Under the pieces are notes generated by a model. It saw nothing but the letters and a program-made list of their open reading frames with translations. It made no database searches and was not told where the DNA came from. Shown one piece after another: positions 27,084-36,088 of a DNA stretch of 64,000 nt (positions are counted from its first letter, which is position 1; each line of letters opens with the position of its first letter). The stretch comes from Chondrocystis sp. NIES-4102 (GTDB taxonomy: Bacteria; Cyanobacteriota; Cyanobacteriia; Cyanobacteriales; Xenococcaceae): NCBI GenBank assembly GCA_002368355.1, contig AP018281.1, positions 1,178,001 through 1,242,000 on the forward strand, written 5' to 3'. A program made the translations under genes and the position numbers.

Positions 27084-28979
27084 ATGCCAGCAGTAAAACA
27101 GATTATAATTGGCGATTTAGTCACCGCTTTATGGGTAATGACTATTTATATAGTAATTTTTATCTGGCTACCGATTAAAGCTGCAACCAGTAGTAATAAA
27201 CAGCTAACTACTTATGAAAAAGTTGCTTTAGGCTTGACAAGCACTTTAGTAATTATTGTCGGAGTAATTATTCTTAGTTACCTAGATATCTTAAATTGGC
27301 TAGCATTAATATTGGTTTATGCCTGTTATTTAATGTTCAATTATTCCCAAACCCGCAACTGGGGAATAAAAGACTATCAGCAAATCATTCAAAACCGCAC
27401 TATTAATCTGATAGATATTTTAGATCGAGGTTTTGACTATACAGAGTTACTTAAAAGCTTAAATAAGATTTATCACCACAGCCAACAGCAATTTAATCAA
27501 TATATAACCAAGATAATTAGAAATCAGGGAATATTTTTGCTGATTATCATAACTATCAGTTTAGGTTTAACTATTTTACTGAGATGGGAATATCCCCTAC
27601 AAGAATTACGCTTTAGTAATAGCGATCGCTATGGAGTATTATTAACAACTCGTCAAATTCTTACGGGTAATTATCCAGATACAAATTCTCTACCTATTTT
27701 CTCGGCTTTAGCTGCTGGTATATCTCTACTCGGTTCAATTGATGCTATGGAAACTATTCGTTTTCTAGGTTCAGTACTGGGAACGATTATGGTACTAAGC
27801 GTTGGTTATCTAATATATATTTTAATTGATGCTATATCTGGTGCAGTAGCTATGTTTAGCTTGGGAGGGTATCTTTTTACTACGCAACTAAACTTAAGTG
27901 AGAAAGTACCAGATCCGATAGTCGCAATTATCAACAGTTTAAATAGTTCTTTAATACGACAGTGGACAGGAAATGAATTAGAACTAGGTGTAAGCTGTTT
28001 TCTACTGGGTTTAGGATATTACCTAAGTGCAGATAATCAACATCGGCGCACAATTACTTTTAAACTAAATATCATCCTGATAACGATCTTAGTGATCATC
28101 TGTTTTCCTTCACTACTAATTTTAATAGCGATCGCTCTATTTGCCAGTTTGGGAGGCAAAAAACTAGTTTTAGGTGCAATTACTCTTAGTTGGATAGTTT
28201 TAGCCGTATTTGCAGCCATCAGTGAAGGACAATTAATCTTCACTCAAAGCTTTTTAATAACTTTACCTATACCCCTGTGTTTCCTAACAGCAATTATTTT
28301 TCGAGTCGGTGCAAATTTTGTTAACTTCTTCATTCCTAAAGGGGAAGCTTTATGTTTGGCTTTGATATTATCTTTAGCTTTTAACTTTCTATTACCTTTT
28401 TCGCCTGCTATAGTTTATGTCGAATACGATATGGCAGCCCGTAAAAGTTTGGAATTGAGAAAGCTGTTTTCTCCCCACACTTGGACTTTAGTCGCCCCTG
28501 TCGAACAATTGGCGCAAGTATATGGTGCTGGCGGATATCAAGATTTGGCTTTATTTGTAGAACAATATGCCCCTCAAGTTAATAAATCAGAATTTAATTT
28601 TCCCTTTCCCGAACAACATTTATTTATTCTGGTAGAAAAAATCCCCTTTATTACTTTTACAAATGAACCAATCTTTAGTAATGATAATCTGAATATCCTG
28701 GGCGATCGCACTTATCGTTATTACCGATCATCGGCTGGTAGGGCTAGTTTAGAATATGAAGCCCTGCAAATGTGCCAAGCCTACAGTCAAACTCATCCTA
28801 ATAGTGAAATTTACTATGAAGATCGAGAATTGAGAATCTATCATTTTTCACAAATAGAAGACAGGAGTCAGGAGACAGGAGTCAGGAGCGATGCAGCGCG
28901 CAGAAAAGGGGGTTTCCCTCGTATTGGACTGCATCAAGAAGTCAGGAGTCAGGAGACAGGAGTAATAGGTAGTAGGTAG
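27084..28979 (+). CDS. Large polytopic membrane protein of unknown function
   Basis: 631 residues with roughly ten to twelve hydrophobic segments spread over residues 8-465, then a soluble C-terminal domain (about 470-590). The overall form recalls membrane glycosyltransferases or polymerases of the Wzy/ArnT kind, but I see no diagnostic motif. Its place upstream of the receiver-HlyD/PelF/PelG genes suggests a part in exopolysaccharide synthesis (inference). The last about 45 residues, from about 28858 (RSQETGVRSDAARRKGG), are translated repeat DNA of the GGAGTCAGGAGACAGG family. The native stop has apparently been lost and the tail is probably not functional. Confidence 0.6.
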   Translation: MPAVKQIIIGDLVTALWVMTIYIVIFIWLPIKAATSSNKQLTTYEKVALGLTSTLVIIVGVIILSYLDILNWLALILVYACYLMFNYSQTRNWGIKDYQQIIQNRTINLIDILDRGFDYTELLKSLNKIYHHSQQQFNQYITKIIRNQGIFLLIIITISLGLTILLRWEYPLQELRFSNSDRYGVLLTTRQILTGNYPDTNSLPIFSALAAGISLLGSIDAMETIRFLGSVLGTIMVLSVGYLIYILIDAISGAVAMFSLGGYLFTTQLNLSEKVPDPIVAIINSLNSSLIRQWTGNELELGVSCFLLGLGYYLSADNQHRRTITFKLNIILITILVIICFPSLLILIAIALFASLGGKKLVLGAITLSWIVLAVFAAISEGQLIFTQSFLITLPIPLCFLTAIIFRVGANFVNFFIPKGEALCLALILSLAFNFLLPFSPAIVYVEYDMAARKSLELRKLFSPHTWTLVAPVEQLAQVYGAGGYQDLALFVEQYAPQVNKSEFNFPFPEQHLFILVEKIPFITFTNEPIFSNDNLNILGDRTYRYYRSSAGRASLEYEALQMCQAYSQTHPNSEIYYEDRELRIYHFSQIEDRSQETGVRSDAARRKGGFPRIGLHQEVRSQETGVIGSR

Positions 28980-29150
28980 TAGGCGCGGAAAGCGTCGTCA
29001 CGCACGCTCTTGAGGCGACCAAAGCGCGAACGTGACGATAGTAGGTAGGGGGTAGTAAATAACGAGTAATAAGTAACGAGTCAGGAGTTAGTAATTATTA
29101 ATGATCACCTAGGAATTAAAAGCTAAGAAGCTGCGCGTCGAAGCTAAAAG
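28858..29150. repeat. Composite repeat cluster overlapping a gene end
   Basis: GGAGTCAGGAGACAGGAG units (28861-28890 and 28940-28965), GTAGTAGG heptamers, the 57-base hairpin element (28984-29040), more heptamers, then GAGTCAGGAGTTAG and AGCTAAAAG units. The first part is translated as the tail of the preceding ORF. Confidence 0.8.
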
Positions 29151-29848
29151 TTAAAAGAAAGAACGAAAAACTTGACGGGTGTATTTCGACCTTCTAACTT
29201 TGTAATCAAGCATCAGTAATAGAAAGGAGTTAGGGAAAATTCAAAGTCATCCAAAGCGATCGATGAGTTTTATCTTTCAAGCTGTCATGCTTTTGGGTAG
29301 ACATCGGATGAAACAAATTCATTTAATGTTTACCCCAACAACTATTCTCACTTAAGAACAAGAAAAATACAGTTTATTTGCTCGCAGATTACTTATTAAA
29401 TGTGAGCGACTTTGATCATTGTTTGTTCTATATTCCTCTAACTTTAAGCATATATAAAATACCAGCAAACATGGTTACACCCAATAATCAAAGCCTATTA
29501 AAGATCTAGGTAAAGTTTGAACAACTGAATATAACACCTACATCCCCACATTGAACTTAGGTAAAAGTGACAGCTAGGATAAATAATTATCCAAAACTTT
29601 ATTTAAAATTCATCTATTCTTGATGCAAATAGTATTTCTCCACAGCAAAATTGAAAGGGAGCACAGTAAAAATATTTAATCAGTAAGTAGCTAATACAAA
29701 GCTCTATATATTAACCGTAGCTGGGTGTGAAAAATTTATTTAACCAATAAATCGAGCATCTATATTTTTTTTGGCAATCTAACAGTCAGATAACTGTATT
29801 AAAAAATCACAATTAAATCAAACTTTTATATAAATCCATATAACACTA
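28980..29848. other. Long intergenic region upstream of the receiver-HlyD gene
   Basis: Repeats to about 29150, then about 700 bases of AT-rich DNA with no convincing ORF. The length leaves room for a regulated promoter or a long leader for the operon starting at 29849. No riboswitch class is recognised. Confidence 0.5.
28984..29040 (+). repeat. 57-base hairpin element, copy 2
   Basis: Near-identical to 1251-1307 (about four differences) with the same TCGTCACG / CGTGACGA arms and the same heptamer context on both sides. Confidence 0.65.
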
Positions 29849-31618
29849 ATGATTAATATCCTAATTGTAGATGATCAAAAATCTATCCGCGCTCGACTTG
29901 AATATATAATTGGCGCAATTCCAGACTTTAAAGTAATTGCCACTGCTGATAATGGGGTAGATGCGATCGCGAGATCCAAAGTATTATTACCTGATATCGT
30001 TTTACTCGATATGGAAATGCCACAGATAGACGGTTTGACCGCTACTAAGCTAATTATTGAGCAATGTCCTGATATTAAAATCTTAGTATTAAGTAGTCAT
30101 GATGACTCTAAGTATGTTACTGAAGCGATCGCAGCAGGTGCAACAGGATATTTACTTAAAGGTGCATCGGAAGAAGATATTGAGCAAGCGATTAGGTTTG
30201 TTTTAAAAGGTTATACTCATATAGGTGCAGGATTGTTAAATGAGATGTTACCTGTCCCGCCAAAAGTTAGCAGAAATAAGTTGAGAAAAATCGAGTCTGC
30301 TAAGAAACAAGAAATGATTGTGGCGGAGGAAAAGAACTATTTAACTGTTACATCTGATCCCAAAAACACTACACAAACAGGTATTTTTAAACAAACATTA
30401 GTATGGTTAACCTTGGTATTAGGTTTAACTTTTGGTATGTATGTCCTGCGTCAATGGTTACGTCAACCCTTACCCGCCCTCAGTTCAGCAGAACAATCTG
30501 CAACTATTGGGGAGACTCGCTTTACTGGCAAGGTAGAACCCCTTAATACTTTTAAAATAGCAGCAATTAACCCTGGAGTGGTAGAAAACATTGCAGTTAA
30601 AATAGGAGAACCTGTAGAAGTAGGTCAAACTCTGTTAACCATCAAGAATTTAGCAGCAGAAACAGAGAAAAAGCAAATCATCCAAGAACAGCAATTAACA
30701 GGACAACAACTACAGACAGTATTACAGCAACAACAAACAGCCCAACAGCAAATTTTAGAATTAGAACAAAAGATCGCGCGCCTCAAGTATAATTTAGCTC
30801 CTTTAAGGGAAGAAATCGCCCAAGCAAATTTAAAAGTAAACTTAGCTCAAAGTGAAGCAGAAAAAATACCAGTACCTCAAAGACAAGACTCAGTACCAAG
30901 AACTCAAGCAGTGTTTGAGAGAGCTAAAGCACGTTTTGAAAGATTAGAAAGTCTTAATCAACAAGGAGCAATTCCTCTAGAACAATTAGAACAGGCACAG
31001 TCGGAATTAGAAATAGCCAAGGTAGACTACAATACAGCGATCGCCGTTGCTAATGCTAATAGTAAATTACAAAAAAGCCAACAACAATTATCACAATTAC
31101 AGGAAAGATTAACTGTTCAAGAACAACAGGATGCGATCGCTCAACTACAAAAGCAAAAACAAACCGCACAATTAGAATATCAACAAGCCACAGAAAAATT
31201 GGCTCTTTTGCGTCAACAAGCCCTACAACTTAGTAAATATCAATTTCCTGAAATTAACACAGTGGTTAAAGCTACCGCAGCAGGCATTATTACTGAAATT
31301 CCCGTCTCAGTAGGTGATCAGATTTATGCAGGTAATACGGTGATGGGATTAGCTAAACTAGCTCAATTAAAAGTAACAGTACCAGTTAACGGTCGTTTAA
31401 TTAATGCTTTAAGCCCCAAACAACAGGCATTAATTGAGATCGGCGAAGGAGTGACAGCCCAGAAATTTGAGGGTAAAATCGCGGTTGTTAATCCTATACC
31501 TAATGAAAAGTTGAATTATTTGGTGGAAGTGGAATTTTCTAACCCGACTAACTCTCTAATTATCAGTCAATTAGCCCAAGTACAATTTTTACCTCAAACA
31601 GTTGCTGGAGGTAAATAA
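29849..31618 (+). CDS. Response-regulator receiver fused to an HlyD-type membrane fusion protein
   Basis: 589 residues. Residues 1-130 form a NarL-type receiver with all key positions: Asp8, Asp9, phospho-acceptor Asp54 (VLLDMEMP), Ser82 and Lys104. A charged linker leads to one membrane helix at about 183-200. The remainder is an HlyD/RND-type periplasmic adaptor: a lipoyl half (VEPLNTFKIAAINPGVVENI), a long Gln-rich coiled coil (about 270-455), the second lipoyl half (VVKATAAGIITEIPVSVGD) and a beta-barrel. No output DNA-binding domain exists, so phosphorylation would act directly on an envelope complex. PelF starts two bases after its stop, so they are translationally coupled. Confidence 0.9.
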   Translation: MINILIVDDQKSIRARLEYIIGAIPDFKVIATADNGVDAIARSKVLLPDIVLLDMEMPQIDGLTATKLIIEQCPDIKILVLSSHDDSKYVTEAIAAGATGYLLKGASEEDIEQAIRFVLKGYTHIGAGLLNEMLPVPPKVSRNKLRKIESAKKQEMIVAEEKNYLTVTSDPKNTTQTGIFKQTLVWLTLVLGLTFGMYVLRQWLRQPLPALSSAEQSATIGETRFTGKVEPLNTFKIAAINPGVVENIAVKIGEPVEVGQTLLTIKNLAAETEKKQIIQEQQLTGQQLQTVLQQQQTAQQQILELEQKIARLKYNLAPLREEIAQANLKVNLAQSEAEKIPVPQRQDSVPRTQAVFERAKARFERLESLNQQGAIPLEQLEQAQSELEIAKVDYNTAIAVANANSKLQKSQQQLSQLQERLTVQEQQDAIAQLQKQKQTAQLEYQQATEKLALLRQQALQLSKYQFPEINTVVKATAAGIITEIPVSVGDQIYAGNTVMGLAKLAQLKVTVPVNGRLINALSPKQQALIEIGEGVTAQKFEGKIAVVNPIPNEKLNYLVEVEFSNPTNSLIISQLAQVQFLPQTVAGGK

Positions 31619-31620
31619 AC

Positions 31621-33087
31621 TTGTTACGACCTTCTGTACTGTTGACCACTGAAGGAACATATCCTTTTGCTAAGGGAGGGGTTAGTACCTGGTGTCATGT
31701 TTTAACTCAACAGTTACCAGAAATTGATTTTAAACTGCTAGCGATCGTTGCTAATCCTTATCAGAAGCTTAGTTATCAGTTATCCCCCAACGTTTTAGAA
31801 GTATATAAAATTCCCTTATGGGGAACAGATGATCCAGTCGAATATAGCTGGCGATCGCCCTTTTCCCAAGCTCTTCAAAGTAAGAAAGCGGTTACTACCA
31901 ACTTAATTAGAACTGAATTCCTGCCTCTTTGGTCGTCCTTTCTACGTATAGTTTTATTGGCAGAGGTAGAACCATCATCTTTAGCTCAGATTATTTTAAA
32001 TATTCATCAATACTTTTTACAATACGACTATCACAAGACAATGAATTCCGCCGATGTTTGGACAAGCTATAAGCAGATAACTTGGGATTATTGTCAACAA
32101 GCTGGTTTACATAAGGTGACGGTGGCGGAATTAACCGAAGCGATGAGGTTATTGTATCGATTTTTAATTTCTATTCATGTACCTGTACCCCAAACAGACA
32201 TTACCCATTCTTCGGCTGCAGCTTTTTGTGGGTTGCCCTGTGTGCTTGCCAAACTACAGCGTGGGACACCATATTTATTAACCGAACATGGTATTAATAT
32301 TCGGGAACAATATTTAAACCTCAATCAAAATATCCCCTCTTTATTTGTCCGTAGGTTTTTGTATCGTTTAATGGGTGCGATAGTAAAAGTTAATTTTCAT
32401 TTTGCCGATTTAATTGCACCTGTATGTGAATATAACGCTCGCTGGGAACGTTGGTGGGGAGTACCACCAGAGAAAATTAAGGTAATTTATAACGGTGCTG
32501 ATCCTGAAAAATTTCATCCTACCCCCCCAACAGCTAAAGAACGTCCGCAAGTAATGAATATGGGTTTAATTTTTCCCCTCAAAGGTCAATTGGATCTAAT
32601 TAAAGCTGCGGTGATCGTGCGCGATAAAATCCCTGATGTGGAATTTCGTTTTTATGGCAAAGCCTCAGATGAAAACTATTTCGCTCAGTGTCAAGCAGTA
32701 GTGGAAAAACATAGTTTGGAATCTACCATTAACTTTGCAGGTTTTACTAGTGAACCTTGGAGGGCATATAGTGAGGCGGATGTGGTGGCTATGTCTAGTG
32801 TTTCCGAGGGGTTTCCCTTTGCAATTATCGAAGCTATGCTATCTGGGGCGACAATTGTTTCTACGGATGTTGGGGGTGTGCGGGAGGCGATCGCTGATAC
32901 TGGTTTAATGGTACGGGCTGGCGAACCTGAACAAATGGCAGAAGCTATCTTAAAACTACTTTTATTACCCCCCCAAGAGCGATCGCAATATGGTAAAAGG
33001 GCTTTGGAACGTTCTTTGAAATTGTTTACTCAAAAGACTTTTCTCTCAGAACATTTAGATACTTATTACAAACTATTAAGTAATTAA
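31621..33087 (+). CDS. PelF-like GT4 glycosyltransferase
   Basis: 488-residue cytosolic glycosyltransferase closely resembling PelF, which polymerises the Pel exopolysaccharide from UDP-sugars. The signature N-terminus is LLTTEGTYPFAKGGVSTWCH, followed by LLTEHGINIREQYL and KIKVIYNGADPEKF. The GT4 E-x7-E site is in SEGFPFAIIEAMLSGATIVSTDVGGVREAI. It starts with TTG directly after the receiver-HlyD gene and is followed, after a repeat-filled gap, by a PelG-like exporter. Pel uses UDP-GalNAc/GlcNAc; the sugar here is not determined. Confidence 0.88.
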   Translation: MLRPSVLLTTEGTYPFAKGGVSTWCHVLTQQLPEIDFKLLAIVANPYQKLSYQLSPNVLEVYKIPLWGTDDPVEYSWRSPFSQALQSKKAVTTNLIRTEFLPLWSSFLRIVLLAEVEPSSLAQIILNIHQYFLQYDYHKTMNSADVWTSYKQITWDYCQQAGLHKVTVAELTEAMRLLYRFLISIHVPVPQTDITHSSAAAFCGLPCVLAKLQRGTPYLLTEHGINIREQYLNLNQNIPSLFVRRFLYRLMGAIVKVNFHFADLIAPVCEYNARWERWWGVPPEKIKVIYNGADPEKFHPTPPTAKERPQVMNMGLIFPLKGQLDLIKAAVIVRDKIPDVEFRFYGKASDENYFAQCQAVVEKHSLESTINFAGFTSEPWRAYSEADVVAMSSVSEGFPFAIIEAMLSGATIVSTDVGGVREAIADTGLMVRAGEPEQMAEAILKLLLLPPQERSQYGKRALERSLKLFTQKTFLSEHLDTYYKLLSN

Positions 33088-33314
33088 TTGATAAAAGATA
33101 ATTTAATCTTTGTCTGATGGCAAAAGCTTGTTTTAACGAACTTCAATGTTTAGCCAATAAATAGATTTACAGGTTAATAAATTAATACTGCCCCAAACCC
33201 CGACTACCTACTTAATAGAATTAGCTTTTAGCTTTTAGCTGTTAGCTTTTAACCTACTACCTACTCCGCGACTACCTACTACCTACTACCCCTCCCCCAC
33301 TACCTAACTTATCA
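33088..33314. repeat. Repeats separating the PelF- and PelG-like genes
   Basis: TTAGCTTTTAGC units (about 33222-33252) and reverse heptamers CTACTACC (33192-33210, 33253-33305) fill the 227-base gap. They reach to within about ten bases of the PelG-like start. Confidence 0.75.
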
Positions 33315-34886
33315 ATGTTAAACCAGGAAAAACTTGTAAAATTAATTGCCCAAGTCGAAGAGGTTTGTCCGCAGTTGGTGGATCATTGGCAGACAATGGC
33401 AATTGTAGAATCTCTAGGTTATACAGATCGTATTATTAAGGAAGAATTTGGGTTTGCAGATGTTTTGGAAATTGGGCAATATATCTATCAACTCAATAGT
33501 AATAAATCCCATTCGATAAGCAAGGCATCTTTAGATGATATTGAGTCTTCAAAACCAAATAAGGCGAATAATTGGCAAAAAATTATTAGGGCGGAACTAT
33601 ATGCCTTTGTTGAACAATTTTCCCGTAGTTTTGTCTATGCTATTCCCTTAATCTCCTTATTAATTTTAGGTAATGTTCCCACAGTTGATAACTGGAAGTT
33701 TATTTCCCCCAGACTTGCTGCTTTATTTACTTTAGCTACATTAGCAAGTTTAATTACCAGTGGCGGATTTGTTCAGGCGATCGCTCGTAGAGGTGAGTTT
33801 TATTTTGGGTTGGGTTTTCCGCAGCAAGCTAAACGCGCCTGTATTTCCCTGTTGGGGTTGGGAATGTTAAGTAGTTTTATCCTGGGAGTAATTAGTTTAT
33901 GGTTTGGTTTTTATCGTAGTCTATTCCCCGATCTTTATTTGGTTTTGGGGGCTAGTTACTATCTAATTCTAAGTTTACTTTGGATGCTATTAGCTATTGC
34001 ATCTTTACTATCGGTTTGGGCAACACCTTTAACTTTAGTAAGTTTAACCCTATTATTTTGGATAATTAAATTTAAAACGGCAATGGGGGCATTGGAAGCG
34101 CAAATAGTAGCCATCTTAATTACGTTAATTATAAGCGCGATCGTTATTTTATTTTTATTTAGACAACAATTAATTCAAACAAATCAAGAGCAAGTGGAAT
34201 TACCTAATCTTAGTGCCACAATTTATCTACTTGCACCCTTTTTTGCCTATGGCATTACTTATTTTTGTTTTATTTTTGCCGATCGCTTAGTGGCTGGTTG
34301 GGCGGTAGATGCTGCTTCTGGTTTAATCTTTGCTATAGACTCTGCTTATCAACGGGCGATGGATCTGGCTTTACTTAATTTTCTGTTGGCTGTACCTTTG
34401 AGTGAATATTTAGGGTATAGATTAATTCGTTATTGGTATAGACGGGCAAAAGAAATTAATTATGAAGAAATTAGCAGCCTATCACGGAGATTATATCAGC
34501 GTTATTTTATTTTAATGCTGGTTATTTGTTTATTTTTTGGCTTACTGGTAACTTTTACCATTGGGATACCTACCCCTAAACCTTGGGCTACTGTAAATTT
34601 TGCTTTAACAAGTATGGGGTGTTTGGGATATTTGCTATTGGTATTAGGTTTATTAAATGCAATCATTTTATTTAGCCTAAATCTTGCTTCAACAGTAATT
34701 GCTTCCCTTTTCCCTAGCCTTGTCCTCAACTTAGTTATCGGCTACATTGCAGCTAATACCATCGCCCCTGAATGGTCGGTTTTAGGTTTGGTTTTGGGTT
34801 CACTTTTGTTTATGTTGCTTTCGCGCCGAAAAGTTATACAAGCGATCGCCACGGGTGATTATGCTTATTATTTGGGCGGTTATTAG
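33315..34886 (+). CDS. PelG-like exopolysaccharide exporter (MOP superfamily)
   Basis: 523-residue polytopic protein with about twelve hydrophobic segments from residue about 105 onward, of the PelG type. Typical sequences are GFVQAIARRGEFYFG, the central YAIDSAYQRAMDLALL-like region (here FAIDSAYQRAMDLALLNF) and the end ATGDYAYYLGGY, which resembles the Tyr-rich PelG C-terminus. PelG moves the Pel polymer across the inner membrane with PelF. The first about 90 residues form an extra soluble domain (VESLGYTDRIIKEEFGFADVLEIG) not present in standard PelG as I know it; it may bind partners. Confidence 0.85.
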   Translation: MLNQEKLVKLIAQVEEVCPQLVDHWQTMAIVESLGYTDRIIKEEFGFADVLEIGQYIYQLNSNKSHSISKASLDDIESSKPNKANNWQKIIRAELYAFVEQFSRSFVYAIPLISLLILGNVPTVDNWKFISPRLAALFTLATLASLITSGGFVQAIARRGEFYFGLGFPQQAKRACISLLGLGMLSSFILGVISLWFGFYRSLFPDLYLVLGASYYLILSLLWMLLAIASLLSVWATPLTLVSLTLLFWIIKFKTAMGALEAQIVAILITLIISAIVILFLFRQQLIQTNQEQVELPNLSATIYLLAPFFAYGITYFCFIFADRLVAGWAVDAASGLIFAIDSAYQRAMDLALLNFLLAVPLSEYLGYRLIRYWYRRAKEINYEEISSLSRRLYQRYFILMLVICLFFGLLVTFTIGIPTPKPWATVNFALTSMGCLGYLLLVLGLLNAIILFSLNLASTVIASLFPSLVLNLVIGYIAANTIAPEWSVLGLVLGSLLFMLLSRRKVIQAIATGDYAYYLGGY

Positions 34887-35053
34887 TAACTCAAATAGGA
34901 AGCAGTAAGTAAACACAAAATATGTGTTCAATAGCTTTCAATTAGGTATATATTGTTGTCACTTTATTGTCGGAAATTTTTCTGGGTATCCTATATTAAA
35001 TCAAATTAAATTAAGAACTAATTAGATAAAAAGTTTTTTAATAATTTAACTCA

Positions 35054-35875
35054 ATGAAAAGATTAAATCTTAGCAAATTGTTAATAGCAATTTTAGTAGT
35101 TTTCATGGTCATATCATGTCAGTCACAAGCAGTAGTTAAAAATTCTTTAAAAATTCTTCTACCTTTATATAGTTATCCTAATTGGTATGATGCTAAAAAT
35201 TATATTTGGTCGGATGTTGCCCGCGCTGCTAAACAAGTACCCATAGTAGCAATTATTAACCCTAATAACGGCCCTGATGGTCAACCACCTAATCAAGATT
35301 ATCAAAGAGGTTTAAAAGATCTAAGGGAGTCTGGAGTAACTATCTTGGGGTATGTCTATACTAAATATGGCGATCGCTCTTTACCAGAAGTAGAACAAGA
35401 TATTGCTCTTTATGACCGTGCCTATAATATTAATGGGATTTTTATCGATGAAACTGCTACGGATCTAGGAAAAATAAATTATTATCGGCATATTTATCAA
35501 TTTATTAAAAATAAAACCAATCTTCAGCAAGTTATCATCAACCCAGGCACTCATACTCCCGAAAGTTTTCTAATTCCTACTGCAGATGTTTCCGTGATAT
35601 TTGAAGATTATTCTGATAAATGGCAGCAATATCAACCTCAACCCTATATCAGTAAATATAAGCAGGATCATTTTGCAAGTTTAATTCATTCTGTTCCTGA
35701 TGCTGCAACTATGAAAAGTCATCTTAAAATGGCTCTTAAACGTAACATTGGCTATATTTATATTACTGATGATAGCCCTAATAGTAAGGATGGTGATCCT
35801 TGGAATAGTTTGCCCTCATATTGGCAGTCTGAAGTTGATTATCTTCAATCTTTGATCCATTCTTCAAAAGAGTAA
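35054..35875 (+). CDS. Lipoprotein of the spherulin-4 / GH135-like family
   Basis: 273 residues with a lipoprotein signal (hydrophobic core, lipobox VISC at about residues 19-22). The mature part, LLPLYSYPNWYD through IFIDETATD and VIINPGTHTP to YIYITDDSPN, has the TIM-barrel pattern of spherulation-specific family 4 proteins, which include GH135 Sph3 hydrolases of fungal galactosaminogalactan. The conserved acidic residues at the strand ends (Asp/Glu in IDET) fit. It probably trims or remodels an amino-sugar polymer made by the PelF/PelG-like genes just upstream (inference from family plus context). Confidence 0.82.
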   Translation: MKRLNLSKLLIAILVVFMVISCQSQAVVKNSLKILLPLYSYPNWYDAKNYIWSDVARAAKQVPIVAIINPNNGPDGQPPNQDYQRGLKDLRESGVTILGYVYTKYGDRSLPEVEQDIALYDRAYNINGIFIDETATDLGKINYYRHIYQFIKNKTNLQQVIINPGTHTPESFLIPTADVSVIFEDYSDKWQQYQPQPYISKYKQDHFASLIHSVPDAATMKSHLKMALKRNIGYIYITDDSPNSKDGDPWNSLPSYWQSEVDYLQSLIHSSKE

Positions 35876-36088
35876 ATAAGGTTATTTATTCTAAATTTCA
35901 TACAAACTTTATTGATACTTTACCTATTTTTTCACTTTTCAGGCGACACTAAAGTATAAATCTAAGTAGAAATCCTCAAGTAAATTTAATTAGTATTCTT
36001 AAAACCATTAAGTATTTCATCTGCAAGTTTAAAAATATAAAATAGCCAATTTGCATTAAACATTTTTAATAAAATAAACATTATATCG

